From contig NC_080671.1 in assembly GCF_030247195.1 (NCBI RefSeq), positions 27,459,543-27,523,542 of the forward strand: DNA of 64,000 nt. The letters run 5' to 3'. Positions 51,193-63,830 of this stretch are shown one piece after another. Within the stretch, counting starts at the first letter, position 1. Every line of letters starts with the position of its first letter. The notes under the pieces were generated by a model. The model searched no databases. It was not told the origin of the DNA and was given only the letters and a program-made list of their open reading frames with translations. Source of the stretch: Topomyia yanbarensis. Lineage: Eukaryota > Arthropoda > Insecta > Diptera > Culicidae. The position numbers and the translations under genes are program-made.

Positions 51193-52590
51193 GCATTGAA
51201 ATTAAAATCCCACTTCTAAACACCCCGTTGTCGTTTATTGTGGTTCAGGCAATAATGACAACAGAAAAAGTTGTGTCCTGTTCCCTCCAAATCAACAGAC
51301 AACACCATCCGTGAGAAAACTAATAGGCACCAAAAATGGCTTGTTCACACTTGTAACCCGTAAGTTGAAGAAACAAGGCAGAACATTCTCATATGCAAGT
51401 ATTACATGAAGAATTTATCCTCTCATTTTTTCTTCCATGACGTGGCAATTCGAGAAGACAGAAATTGTTTTCAAAATTTTTGCACATGATGTCAAAAGAA
51501 AGACTGTAAAATTTTTTTTGGGAAAAGATGTACCGTACACAAAGAAGCGTACCGACTCCAAATTCTATCTTTGCAAACTAATCTAATGATTTTCTTTTCA
51601 TTAGACTTGTAATGTTTTCCTATTATGCATTTTACGGCACCGGTCACACTGTGATCTTGAAGAAGTACTCTACCAGCTGATACCTCACAAACTGAAGGAT
51701 AGTGATTTCCTCTCTCTATCTGCGTACACCGGTAACTCTGACACAAAACAGCTTTCAGGGCATTTGCCTTCTCATGTAATCATTATTTAATTCGTTTAGT
51801 ATATACTAACAGTATTAGACTGATTGAATAAATAAATCTTTCGCTTTCCAGACAGATATTAAATATAGGGTAATGGACTCATTTTGAATATGTCGGTGAG
51901 AACACACTAATAGAATGGATCAATTCCACTCCTGCATTAGCTGATGTATTATAGCAACTAACTAATTCAAATCAGTAGTGCAATAAAAAAAGATCTACGT
52001 TAACCTGAGTTGGTATCTCTACCATCAAAGTACACCTACTGGTATGACAAGTGGAAATCGTTTCGGGTTAGTCTAACAAACGCTGTCTGTTTCAACAAAC
52101 CGTACTCTATTGTTGTGTCTATCTTCGGAATCCACAAAATCTTTTCGGGTGGTTATAAATAATTTGTACGCTGTGACAGTGGAAACATGCTGACCACACT
52201 TTACACGAGGCAATATTTTACCATCTGTTGCGCGGAAAGTTTCCCGTATTCAAGATGCAACAGGTGGAACAGAAGCATGGAGATGTGCTTTAGTATGAGG
52301 GAGAAAAGTGCAAAACGTGGTGTGCAAAACGTGGCTATTAAGAATGGTCATTCACATCTTATCCCCTTAAACAAGTATGTTGCGTAATAAATGCTGCTGT
52401 CCATTAGAAGGTTAATCACATGTATTAGCTTTCTCCGGACACCCTAGAGATGGCTTTCGGCTGTAGAACTCAAGAATTTACCCAATGGGTTCCCTTCTGC
52501 TTCCATGTTGTAAGAGACGTCTAAAATAGGAGTATCTTCTTTATTAGGGCATTGCAAAAAATGCTTTATATTCCAAAAACAAATACATTT
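51193..52590. other. Non-coding stretch
   Basis: No supported gene or element. Confidence 0.3.
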
Positions 52591-52595
52591 TGTTC

Positions 52596-52823
52596 TCATT
52601 TTGCTATGTTCACATACTTTGCGTTTCTTGGTTTCATTTGTTGTTGTTTATATTTCTTTAGCGAAACACCCAATAAAATATCTGTTTTGTTATCAACATG
52701 CTCAATATTCTTACTGATAGCAGAAACAGTTTTCTGTTTAATGTCATAGGGCAATTTTTCTGCTTTCAACTTTGTGCTGTTAACCGGTAAAACCACTAAA
52801 ACGATAAGAACCTGAGTAATCAT
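52596..52823 (-). CDS. Small ORF with signal-peptide-like start
   Basis: A 75-codon frame starting MITQVLIVLVVLPVNSTKLK, hydrophobic then basic, as in a secreted peptide; the rest is Lys/Gln-rich (SLKKYKQQQMKPRN). On that strand AATAAAG follows the stop by about 50 nt (52,543-52,549). There are no introns and no known domain. The hydrophobic stretch is short and could be chance in AT-rich DNA. Confidence 0.25.
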   Translation of the reverse strand: MITQVLIVLVVLPVNSTKLKAEKLPYDIKQKTVSAISKNIEHVDNKTDILLGVSLKKYKQQQMKPRNAKYVNIAK

Positions 52824-53099
52824 TATTTACATCACTACATCAAGTTGAGATTTCAATCTGACATTGGACTTAGTATAGTATAGTTTGCAATATAATCTCT
52901 CGCCTTCCTCTCGGGGCACATACGGGCTTGGCCGACATTGGCATTGATTAATATACATCTTGGCGTTATCGAGAGTTCCGCTTCTCTCAAGCATTATTAT
53001 TAAAGGGGAGATTGCACAAGCGGTGACTATAGAATTATTACATGTTTGTGCAAAGCTCTTAGGCATAAATACGTTAAGCATAATGGACGATTGGAATAA

Positions 53100-55530
53100 T
53101 GTACGTTAGTATAATGAGCGATAGGCACTATTCATTAAAGTTAAAAATAGCCGAATATTTTTTTGAGTAACAAGAATCAAGAGGCAGTAAAATGAACGAA
53201 AATAATGCAAATTAATTAGAATACATCCTAACTCGACAACCTCATTGCAGACATCTTAACCCGACTATACGCATTGTTTTTTTAAGAAAAAATTCACACC
53301 AATTTTCATTATTTGATTCATGAGCTGTTCTTGAAAGCAACCAATAGCAATATGTAGTCCCAAGTAACATGTGTAACAAGTCTAAGAAAAATTTTAACCT
53401 ATTTAGTTGAATATCAGTTACAGGAAAGTATCAAAGCATTTTTTCAGACCATGGATTGTTGCTAATAGACTACAAACAAGTTTGTTGCTGCTAATCGAAC
53501 CGTAAAAAGTAGTTTTGTTGACCAAAAGAATTATTTTCCTTTTAACAACACCCACTCTAAGCGATAGTTAGTAGGTGGAGTCTATTATGTTTGATAACTG
53601 TTAGTTGAAAGTAACTGAATGCTATAGTGGATAGCAGCTGTCAGTGTTTGTTTCCAATTAGTATCATATAAAGAACATAATACTTGCAAAATTGGAAAAT
53701 ACTTGTCGACACTTTAACAAAACCAATTTGCAACAGCGAGATGGCGTTGTCGATGCATCTGTGTTCGTTGTCTTTCTTCTGTCAACGAATCAGCCACAAC
53801 GAGAAGGCGGCCATGATGCTTTCGTAATTTTTTGCACCATATTCGAATTGCATATTGGTAGGCGCAATCGAAAACTGCGTCATTTGCCTGGAGCGCTATA
53901 TCTTATTGTTATATTTTCATTCATTCCTAATTTTTTTAGGGCGCATTGAAAATGTAAACGTAAAATTGAAAAATTCACAGTAAATCTAGATGCGCCGGTG
54001 AAATTTAAGTATAGAAGAGCAAAATATTTGCTTTAAAATATTCCAAATTATCTTGCCCAAATCACATCGCATTATTTCAACACCGAAAATTTTCCAAACA
54101 TAATTGAACTCGATTTGAAACTAGATGGCAAAATTGATTTGCAATACAGCGTACATTTTTATGACATGTTACAAATAGACTCCGCCTTGGGGCTTTTTTG
54201 GTGATGAAACAGTTGAGATCATGTTCACCCCGGCTAGATTGTTACACGTGATTTTGTTTCATTATTAGTTGTTAATATTCTTTTACTACAAAATATGTTG
54301 CTTGGGGTATGTAAGAACAAATCAAAACGTGTGTGTGGTTTCCGTAATTTGTAAACACTGCTGAAATCAACTTGAATACAGCGTGTAGAGCCCATATTAA
54401 CAAGCTTGTAGGAAGCTTCTTATTAAATTTTCTACTGACTCTGTTCAGTTCATTGGCTAAAATAATAAGACTAAAATAGCGCTCGTGATTCGATATTTGG
54501 TTTCGACTTACACGAAAGTTCACTATTTCACCTGAGGTTTCTTATTGCTCTGTATCTCGAGGTCGAAGCAAAGATATATTGATATCAATTCATAAGCATC
54601 ATTCTGACATCGCATTCTTCCATTCTAGCAAGGACCTCTATAAGTTTATACATTACCAGAAAATGTTGATCGAGTTTGGCTCATTTTCAGCTGTGCACTA
54701 CACGTTTACAAAAAATGCAAACCTAAACACTTTTATCAGTCGACGCCATCACTGCTGAAAATGTGTTTTTATCAAATCCATTATGCAAACCGCCCATCAC
54801 GCAAAACGTACGTATAAGTACCGTATTTACCCAGCAAAACTGTAAAGGTGTTGAGCAAAAGAAAGGCTGATTAGTACTAAAAATAATGAACCCCAAACCG
54901 CAATCAAGAAGGGCCAGTCTTCTGCAATGTTGATCCTTTTATCTTCGGCTATACATCTGAGAATTTGAGGATACATAAAATGATGCTGGCATTCTTTCCC
55001 GAATTTATTGCTTCCATTTCCGATATGTCATATGTTTTATAAACAAACTTAAATATTCTTATGAGTAAACTAGAAATGTCCGAATAAGTTTGTATATGGA
55101 ATGGGGTTTCTGAATCCAATTATCTTTGAATTGAGTTGTGTTACGAAAAAATTAAATTTTTGTGCCGGTCTAATACATGTGTTAGTTTTACTGAACAAAA
55201 TAGTAAACATTTGATCCGATAGTCGTTTCAAAGTGACCACAATCGCCATAAACAAATGTTAAGTGTGACGAATATTCTCGACTGAAAAACGACACATATG
55301 CTTAATAAACGATTATGCATTGAGTCATGTTAAAGAGTGTTTCGCACCTCCCAATAAAGAAATTGATTTTCGAATAGCAAGTAGCTAAAAAGAAGCAACG
55401 GTACACATCCGACTTTGTATAGCATTACTATCACCGATAGAGTATTATAACTTCACTCTTGCTGGTACACTAGGAGGAAATGCCAATCGATCGTATAACA
55501 ATACTTGACAGCAATGGCATTGCTGTGGGT
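53100..55530. other. Non-coding stretch
   Basis: About 2.4 kb without a supported gene. ORFs at 53,692 (+) and 54,272 (-) have no domain, splice or promoter support. Confidence 0.3.
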
Positions 55531-55535
55531 GATAA

Positions 55536-55850
55536 ACGGTGTACGGAATCAAATTGCATCACAAGAAAAGGTTGGTCAGAAATCACCCATTCGATCGATT
55601 ATTTTTAAAATTTTAAGGAATAAAATTAATCATATTATTAAACTTTTTCCATGTTCGTTTCATTCAATTTCATAGCTATATGCAAATGCACGTACCTTCT
55701 TCTTGACACTGCTCATAAGATCTTGTACAATGTATGGGTTGGGTCAACTCGGTTTTATGTGGAAATCTATTTTTCCTCATTTTAGCTTCCGATTTCTTGC
55801 ACTCCTTAGGATGCTTCCAGAATGTCTGATGTTTAGTTTCCAAGATATGA
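55536..55850 (-). repeat. Tc1/mariner (D37E-like) 3'-end fragment
   Basis: It starts with CGGTGTACGGAATCAAATTG and matches the end of the transposon at 39,069: TTATTAAACTTTTTCCATGT, CTTGTACAATGT and TTTTTCCTCATTTTAGC. No transposase core remains. Confidence 0.7.
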
Positions 55851-56098
55851 ATGTTTGAAGGTGCAAAAATCGCGTTTTTTGCAGTTTTTTTTTAATTTGC
55901 TGCCGAAATTGACGACGTAAATAAACAATTTATATATTTTTAGAAAGCTTATACGAATACCTTTCGAACGAACTATAGTTGAAATCGGACTATTGTTAAA
56001 ATCGGACTGTTATCAAAAGAGATATTTAACATTAAATGCGGACGAAAGACTTTTATCATTTTCCATACCCAGAAATAAGACCAAAAAGATTAAATGTA

Positions 56099-56326
56099 CA
56101 CTCAGGTTTTTTTACGCGGGGGATACAGGCCGCGTAAATAAAAACCGCGTAAATTTCAAAATCCGCGTAAATGAAAACCGCGAGAATTTCAAAATCCGCG
56201 TAAATGAAAACCGCGTAAATTTCAAAATCCGCGTAAATGAAAACCGCGTAAATTTCAAAATCCGCGTAAAAAAACCGCGTAAAAAAATACCGCGCAAAAA
56301 AAACCGCGTAAAAAAAAACTTGAGTG
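56099..56326. mobile_element. TA-flanked MITE with 36-bp ACCGCGTAAAT minisatellite (long copy)
   Basis: The 228-bp unit is bounded by TA (56,097-56,098 and 56,327-56,328), with ends CACTCAGGTTTTTTTACGCG and (complement) CACTCAAGTTTTTTTTTACG. Inside, about four 36-bp units alternate AAATTTCAAAATCCGCGT and AAATGAAAACCGCGT-like halves. Because the period is a multiple of three, an artefactual 123-codon ORF spans it. Confidence 0.85.
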
Positions 56327-56854
56327 TATTATTAGCGCCAAAACTGGTAATTTTAGGTAAATAGTATCTTCGGAGAATTTAAAGCATACAATATGCCCTT
56401 TCTTTTGGTATTGTGATTTTACTGATTAATCCCCCTAAGAGTGAGATATTTACATAAATTTTCTTGGAAGTGATTGTATTGAAATAATACATTTAGCAAA
56501 GTTGTAGCTCTTACTTTTTCGAATAACTTTACCGAAGACATCAAATACATATTTCGAATACTTTAAAAGTTATGGCTTGTTGTTTGTGGATTACCCTTCG
56601 TCGCCTATTTATTGTTCAATATTGTAATAATCCATTTAAATGAGCCAAATATTATTTCGATAAAACGAATTTTGTATTTCATTTTTCCATCTACAACCGC
56701 CAGAATAACCACCGAACAATTCCAAGTTGTCTAGATGGAACTTGATCGCTTATCGGTGCAAAAAATTTCATTTGCGTGAACCTTCTGATTTATAACCATC
56801 GGATCGATCTGAAACATATCTCGGAAAATGAAAAGCGAAATGAATAACTCCAAG

Positions 56855-57932
56855 CAGTGGTGTAGCCAAGAGGATGCTTTGGGGTTTAACCATACCCACC
56901 CCCTCAGCCAAAAAAAAAATTGGATTGAAGTTAAAAATTTATTGATGCTGACTGTTTTAATTCAATATTACAATGATAATTATCTGATCCGTTAAATTGA
57001 TAACCTATTGTTCGAAACATCATGAGGACCTTTGAAAAATTGTGGGAATGCGATCCTAATCTGTAACTGATCTATTGGTCTTGATCTCACAGTTGTCTAA
57101 TAACATCAATATCAAATACTTGCCTAAAAACATTCCAATAGAAACTCATTCCAGAGTTCTGAAAAGTGCATAACTTCCAACATTTGCTGAAAATGTTTTT
57201 ATTTTGGGAATGCATCGAGTTGAGATGAAAACGTTAAAGAATTAATAACGAGTAAAACACCTTTCAAAAGTAGAGGAATTTATGAAAAATGGCGTTTTCC
57301 GTTCCGTTAATTTCGCAGGTTTAGTATCTTCGATGAATTTTACAAACGTTAAACAGCACATCATTTGATAAAATAATTTTGGTGTTATATCCTCCAAGAA
57401 GCATTTATGGCGAATTTCCTCTTCAAACAAATTTAGTTCCAGACTTAATGTCTTCAGCCAAATTTTGGGGAATGCTATTACAATCCACTTTGCTGAAGAC
57501 ATGAAGGCTCCATGTGTTCAAGGTATTAACATATTTAGGCCATTTCTATTTAATTTTAAATTAAATTATTATGATTTTACTGTTTATGATAAATTTCTTC
57601 TATTGTTTATAAACGATAAAATTTTTAATTTTTCCAAAGCTTGAGTTTGTGAAGCTCACAACAGAACGTTATTTTAGAAAAAAAAAAAACTAGATTAAGG
57701 AACACTTCGTAAATATCATACGTATACGTAGTATTCATGCCTACAATAAAGTTGCCTTAAATGAAAGTCTCGATATATTCGCTAAAGACAGGAACTCTGT
57801 TACAATTTTTTGAAAAACTGATTCTTCATAATTTTAAAACTTCAAAGACGGCGGTTTCGTAATTATGCCATTTGGACAGTAAGTTAGATTTCACCAAATC
57901 CCCACAAAACCGAATTTCTGACTACGCCGCTG
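56855..57932. mobile_element. hAT-like non-autonomous element, 1.08 kb
   Basis: Ends CAGTGGTGTAGCCAAGAGG and (complement) CAGCGGCGTAGTCAGAAATT, the CAGNGGNGTAGYCA form widespread in hAT elements. Flanks ACTCCAAG (56,847-56,854) and ACTTCCAG (57,933-57,940) match at 6 of 8. No transposase. Confidence 0.65.
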
Positions 57933-57940
57933 ACTTCCAG

Positions 57941-59600
57941 TAAGTAGAAACAAAGTCGTTCTACACTCGTCCACAAGAAACTTCTTCCAATACTGGCTAT
58001 CTATTATAATACATTGAAGGCCCGATTTGAACAGCCCCCAATTTTATCAACCTCATATGAAAATATGTTTGATGGGCTCTAGCAGACAAACATGGCTAAA
58101 TTTGAGTAAATCCTTTCTTGACCATGTTTTCCTTATCTTAAAGATACAAATATGCAAAAAAGAAAAAATCAATCTTTTTAAATTTTTGCGCTAGAAGACT
58201 ATCAGAAATAGTTATTAGACTACATCAAGGGAAGGGAAGAATATTTTAACAGTTTCAGTTTATTATGAAGAAAAAAAATGACGCGATTTAGGCAATCTCC
58301 CCATTTTGTCTGCCTAAAATACACCATGAAAATGATAAGAACGGGTCTTTGCTGTATTTATTATTCCCAGTAATAGGTACATCCCATTTTCTGAGGATAT
58401 TTTCTTTCAATTGCATCGAACTACACCAATTTTTAGGTAGTTTTCAAGGGGTTATTTTATCGACTTCTTTCGAAAATTCGGCGAACCTATTCCCATTCGT
58501 GCGATAGTTTATGTTAAAAGGGTATCCTAAATAAATTGGTATACTTAATGGTTTATATGTTGTAACTTAATAAATTTTCAGCTTTTCCTACCCAATACTA
58601 CAAAAGCTTCTTAAACAACTGTTTCTAATAAGATTATGTAAATTATAAAGTATTTGAAATTTTTTAATAGAAGTGACGGAAGGCTATCGAAAAGTTTCGT
58701 GAAAAAGAAAATTTCCGTAATGATAAAGATTTGCCCTAACGGGTTTCGAGAGTTTTTTTTTATTTATTCTTTGGCATTAGGATTAGGGATAATAATTCAG
58801 ATCAAAGATACTACTACGAAGCCATTTTTAGAAGTCGATATAGAATTAATGTTTGAACTATGCATGCATGCACTCCAGAGGTAGCGAGATATCAAGAGCT
58901 GAAATGTCAGTGCTTAGTTCTCAGCAGCGTTGGGAATTTGAGTAGACGCTATTGAGAGTATGAACTTCAAATCCATTCGAAAATTTATTTTTCGAAATTT
59001 TTGACTCAGCACAACATACATAACCCCTTTAGTATAGTCTCTGATCTCTCTTCAATTGTCGAATAACTATTCTATTTTATGGGCCATTTTCCGCTTTTCC
59101 ATTAAATTGGTTTAACCTTTGAATTACGCTAATTTGAGCGATTCTCTGAGTCCTGCCACTATCCCATGTAGTATGTGTTATCAAAAAAATTGGGAAGCAT
59201 CAAGTTCTAAATTTTCTTAATCGATATAATACCCGAAGAAAGCGATAAGAGTTATAAGAAATGTATCATCACACTGTTAGGTGGATTAAAAGCGTTTTTT
59301 GATATAGTGATTCATTTTTTGACCCGCGATGAACAAAAGTCCGATAACTGCCACATTACCATGCATAGCGTACTTGTAGCCTGATATTTATCAATCATTG
59401 TACCATTAATTCGGCAACATTGCCCTGAAAGTGTAAACATATAGTCCAAATAACAGAGTCCAACACACATACGTGATGCAATGCAAATTTTATTGCCGGG
59501 GCAATAAAAGTGACTCTCAAGCGCTATCACATTAATCCCGCGCCAAGAAGATGCTTCAGAGTGCTGCAATATACGAGAAGACTATATGTACATTTCTTCT
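57941..59600. other. Non-coding stretch
   Basis: No supported feature. Repeat-like phrases (CCCGATTTGAACAGCCCCCA at 58,021) suggest an unresolved element. Confidence 0.3.
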
Positions 59601-59623
59601 AAAGTTGAAATTTATTCTGGAAT

Positions 59624-59809
59624 ATGGAGAAAGGATTAACAGTCCAACATTATCACAACGGTGACGATCCATTGACGTTACAGGAAGCCTTAAAAAGGTA
59701 TGCATAGCATCGATTCAACATTATCTTAAAACATATATTGTTTCACAGTCAACCACATATCGCCGAATACCGCACGCACCCTGTCGATGACAGTAACGTG
59801 GAAGTATAG
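59624..59809 (+). CDS. Candidate two-exon small gene, 44 codons
   Basis: Exon 59,624-59,697 reads MEKGLTVQHYHNGDDPLTLQ, then EALK. Intron 59,698-59,748 is 51 nt with GTATGC and TTGTTTCACAG ends. Exon 59,749-59,809 reads SQPHIAEYRTHPVDDSNVEV and stops at TAG. The frame is closed upstream by TGA, so ATG 59,624 is the only start. The polypyrimidine acceptor and the codon-like composition support it. The family is not recognised, and it may be the tail or short isoform of a larger gene. Confidence 0.4.
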
Positions 59810-59901
59810 TTTTTAAAACTCAACGGTTACTGTGCCGGTCGCATAGGAGAAGGCCACAGTAAGGTGGAATCGCACGGATTGTAAACAAGTAAATATGTAA
59901 A

Positions 59902-60042
59902 ATGACGAAGACGCAGCTAAGAAGCATAATAGCCAGTCAGCAGCGGCACATGTCTGCTGTAAAGAAGTCAACTTCAATGGGGATGGGTGTTATCGCGAAT
60001 GCAGGGGGCTTACAGGGAACGCGTGTTTTCGACGCGAAGTGA
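59902..60042 (+). CDS. Small ORF downstream of the 44-codon candidate
   Basis: A 46-codon ORF, MTKTQLRSIIASQQRHMSAV, then KKSTSMGMGVIANAGGLQGT. It is basic at the N-terminus and glycine-rich at the end, with higher G+C than its surroundings. It lies 92 nt after the two-exon candidate; shared transcription is possible. No family recognised. Confidence 0.3.
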   Translation: MTKTQLRSIIASQQRHMSAVKKSTSMGMGVIANAGGLQGTRVFDAK

Positions 60043-60395
60043 ACTACAACCTTCATCGAATTTATGAATCACTTCAGTGAATAACATTTTTTTGTTTGTT
60101 TTTAGCGGAAAAAACCCCTAGCAAAATGCTTTATTATTCTAATGGAATAAAATGTGTTTAATAACATAGAATATTAGCATATTCATCGCCTACTTACTAG
60201 CTCAGATGAACACGAATATACATTTTAGTAATGCTTCACAAGGACCATAGAGAACCCAATGTGAGCTATCCACGTGCGTGTGGGTTGTGTCGATTGTATT
60301 ACGGAATACATTGCACCCACTTGTTGCTGGTATTCATCGTGTAACTTGCTCTTGAGATGTTCAGTACTCGTTACACATAAGACTATAAATATCTA

Positions 60396-60717
60396 GGGTT
60401 AGTGTGCCCTAATTCATCTTAGCACCTCTATTCATCTCACCCATTTAAACACATTAGTTAGAGCAGTGTCTGCTATCTCTTTTCAATGCATTAGCTCAAA
60501 TGGTGAGATGAATAAGGGTGCGTTGTACTCGACTTTTCGCTTCGCTCTAACGCGAGTATTTTACATTTTTCAAGCCAGATTTTTTATTGATCTGCTTCTT
60601 CAGAACAAAGCAAAAATGTTGATACCTATTCAAGCGCAATCCAATCTGTGTAAGCCGAGTTATCAGCGAAATAGTGTGACATCGTGAATAATGAGATGAA
60701 TAAGGGCACGTTAACCC
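60396..60717. mobile_element. TA-flanked MITE, TGTGCCCTAATTCATC family, copy 2
   Basis: 322 bp, ends GGGTTAGTGTGCCCTAATTC and (complement) GGGTTAACGTGCCCTTATTC, TA at 60,394-60,395 and 60,718-60,719. It aligns along its length with copy 1 at 50,876. Confidence 0.8.
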
Positions 60718-60719
60718 TA

Positions 60720-62520
60720 TAATACAGTTATTTGATGCTGATAAATAAATGCGGTTAAATTGCCGTATGTCATTCTTACATCAATTTACTTGCAGTGGTT
60801 TTCACCGGTAGTAGCAAATTGTCACATTAACACATTTATCATCAATGGATTCAGATGGATGCGCCAACCTGTGAATTGGATGGTTTATTTCTGTAAACGT
60901 ATAATCAAATAAGCATACATTGATCAATTATCGTCTCGTTGTCGATTGCCTTGCCGCACGCCAGAGTGAATCGGATCTGACGTGTGTGTAAGTGTGGGTG
61001 GTCGCACGGAGAAAATGTGGTGCGACCGTTTTCAAAATTTGTTGTAGCTTTAGATGCTTCGTATCGCAGTTACAGGTACCGTATACGATTCATATTTCAA
61101 TGTAATTTATATTTAGATTAGTGGCTTTCCAAAATTATTTTCATAGTTTCAGAAAAATTGGTGTTGCCAGTTATTTTAAAGGATGTAAATTATACAAGAC
61201 GGTTATTGATACAATAACAGAAAATAAATCGAGGGAACAATTTCGGTTACTTTATCATTTTTCCTAGGATTGAATAAACATGAGTCATGGATAAATAGTT
61301 GTTGTACATTGTTTATGCTTCCTGAAATATTTATATAAAAACATCTGTCCGAACTGCCCTGTCAAATTTTCAGAGAAAGCATCTTGAACTGAATATATGA
61401 ATTGCTACCCAATCTAAGCAAGAACGAAGCAGATATGATAGATCAAACCAAGCCGACATCGATTTTAACGAATTTGGACAAACCTTAGGGATGGAAACAA
61501 ACGAAACAGCAAACAGAAGGATTGATAGTATCTATCACGAACTTGTTTAAGACAATGCCACGCGCATACATCAGAAGTCAGAATGCACTAGTATGAACAA
61601 GATCGGGTTGGAACCACAAGAAAATCCATTGCAGCCAAATTTTGTACGAGCACTAAGCCCACGATCTGAACCTCGTGGATTTACCACTCGTCCGCATCAA
61701 ACCAAATAAAGCCAGCGTGGATCATATGTTTTCAGTTGAATGGCTTGTCTCCCGTCCTGTTTCGCACGTGATTACACCAAACAGTTTTGAAATGATGACA
61801 CGCTTTGCTAGGTTCGGAAGGTTTGAACAAGGCGTTGAATTTTAGATCTTCGTGATGGAATAAATTTGCATAAAAGTCGAGGAACTATATGAATAGTGAA
61901 TAGACGAGTGGCAGTTGTAATGCTTCAATCTTGCTTGATCTGGTTTGATTCTATTCAATTTCTACATATAGATTTGCTTGTAATGTCATCATCTATGTTA
62001 AGGTTTTCAATGATTTGCACATTTTCTTGAGCTAAGTTGTCACACGATTCAGGAAACACAATTTTGCGCCGGTTTTTTCTTATTTTTTCATTTTGATAAA
62101 AGATTTTCTTGGGATCAGTTTGAGAGTCCAAATGTCTAGATGACAATTTAAAATGCATTGTGCTACTCATTGTTTTGATATCTTCTGAGCTAATTTGAGC
62201 TAGAAATGTTCAAATCTGCGGCGGGCAGGGTCATGGTCCCATCAGTTTACAGCTTCACTGGCATACCGTTCGCCAAAGAACCGATCGCTCTCACCCGATC
62301 TAAACCAAACATTCAGCCCGGCACTCGCGCACAGCTGTGTAATGCGCATATCTTTAAACTGATCTCTCGACAAATTGTTTACTGATTTTCGGCGATATAT
62401 TTTTCGATACTCGGCAAATAACGTCACTTGTACTGTGATCGCATCAAAACACGTGTTTGCTGACTAGACGCTGTATCCTATAAAAGTCACGTACAGGAGA
62501 ATGCGCAACACTGTATGGAA
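60720..62520. other. Non-coding stretch with a weak coding-like patch
   Basis: From about 61,662 a frame stays open for about 60 codons (LVDLPLVRIKPNKASVDHMF) to TAG at 61,845, without a start or splice evidence. Nothing else recognised. Confidence 0.3.
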
Positions 62521-62536
62521 TCTCGAACAGTAGGTA

Positions 62537-63540
62537 TAAAAACCTGTTTTAATCCACCTAGAGGTGCAATTGTGCCTTTCTCATTTCTCCAAACTATGAT
62601 TTAATAGCTGGTTCGTACAATATAACTTTATGGAAATGTCTTTCATTCTTATTACACTTGGTAAGTATATATAAGAGCACCTTTTTGCATTCATCGCGGT
62701 ATCGGTTTGAATCGGAGTTTTCTATGTGATCGACCTCCACAACCCGTAACTCCGGTGCTGGAAGTCGGATGGAGATGGAATTTAATATCAGTTTCTGGGG
62801 ACGCAACACCGTTCATTTGAGACTAAGTTGAGCAAATCTAGCCATTTTCGAGAAACCAATATAACCGTTATTCTGACTTTGGATGCTTCCGGATCCGTCG
62901 ATGGTGGCCAGTGTGGCCAAAGAGACTTTGAATGACTGTTGGGGACCTAGATCTACAAATTCAACAGTTGTGTTTACATTTTGGAAAAAAAATCACCTTT
63001 TTACATTCATCGCAGAATTCGTTAGAATCGGGATTTGCTGCGTGATCGTACGTATCACCCTGTAATTCAGGAACCAGAACTCGGATCCACACAAAATTCA
63101 ACAGCAGCTGATGGACCTTTCATTTAAAATTAAGTTTGTCAAAATCGGTTCAGAAAATTCCGAGAAACCGATTTGGAAAAATCAACAAATTTTGTTTTGT
63201 AACCATACTCTTCAACTCGTAATTCGGAACAAGATGTCGGTTGAAAATGAAATTCAATAGCAACCTATGGGAATATTATACCTTTCATTTGAATCTTAGT
63301 TTTTAAAAATCGGTTCAGCCATCTCCGAGTAACCGATGTGGACATTTTGTTAACAAATCCGCACATACACACACATACATACACACATACACATACACTC
63401 ATACATACATACACACAGATATTTTGCGATCTCGGCGAACTGAGTCGAATGTTATATGAGACTCGGCCCTGCGGGCCTCGGTTAGAAAGTCGGTTTTTGG
63501 AGCAATTGCATAACCTTTCTATATGAGAAAGGCAAAAGAA
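62537..63540 (+). repeat. Long interspersed repeat with diverged tandem units and CACATA tract
   Basis: It starts AAAACCTGTTTTAATCCACC, with TGCCTTTCTCAT at 62,573-62,584, and ends with the inverted word ATGAGAAAGGCA (63,523-63,534). Inside, a ~170-bp theme recurs: CCTTTCATTTGAA..CTTAGTTT, AAAATCGGTTCAG, CCGAGAAACCGATNTGG. Then come a CACATA-type microsatellite and the tail GCGATCTCGGCGAACTGAGT. It is a non-coding repeat of a kind I associate with Aedes genomes; the family name is not certain. Confidence 0.65.
63360..63418 (+). repeat. CACATA/CATACA microsatellite
   Basis: Imperfect (CACATACACA)n and (CATA)n tract inside the repeat. An ORF of H/T/Y residues across it is an artefact. Confidence 0.9.
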
Positions 63541-63599
63541 TAATATTTAATTAGCTTAATAAGCATGAGTTCAATGTTATCTTCATGTGATTATAATTT

Positions 63600-63830
63600 G
63601 CAAAGGTTGGTGGAATGCGTTTGAACGTGTAGGGAATGGGGGTTTAGTAGAGTGGGTGTGGAGGATGCGTCAGAAATCCTTCATCTTATTTCGGTATAGG
63701 GGGGGATGAAGGAAATCTGGGCGTGAGGGTGATCCAAGAAGAGGGGAGTGATGAAGGAGGGAGGTGTAAGGGCAAGGTGGGGAGGGGGGGGGGGGGAAGG
63801 GGCGGCTACGCAATACTCAACTGCATATTT
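63600..63830 (+). repeat. G-rich tract
   Basis: Purine-rich, with GGGGGG runs up to 12 Gs at 63,785-63,796, between two repeat units. No gene. Confidence 0.7.

Noticed and set aside
53692..53949. 85-codon plus-strand ORF
   Set aside because: No recognisable domain and no supporting signals; composition typical of chance ORFs.
56113..56320. Regular repeat-spacer look resembling a CRISPR array
   Set aside because: The units are continuous tandem repeats inside a TIR element with a TA target duplication in eukaryotic DNA; there are no unique spacers and no cas genes.
63338..63526. 62-codon ORF rich in His/Thr/Tyr
   Set aside because: Translation of the CACATA microsatellite.
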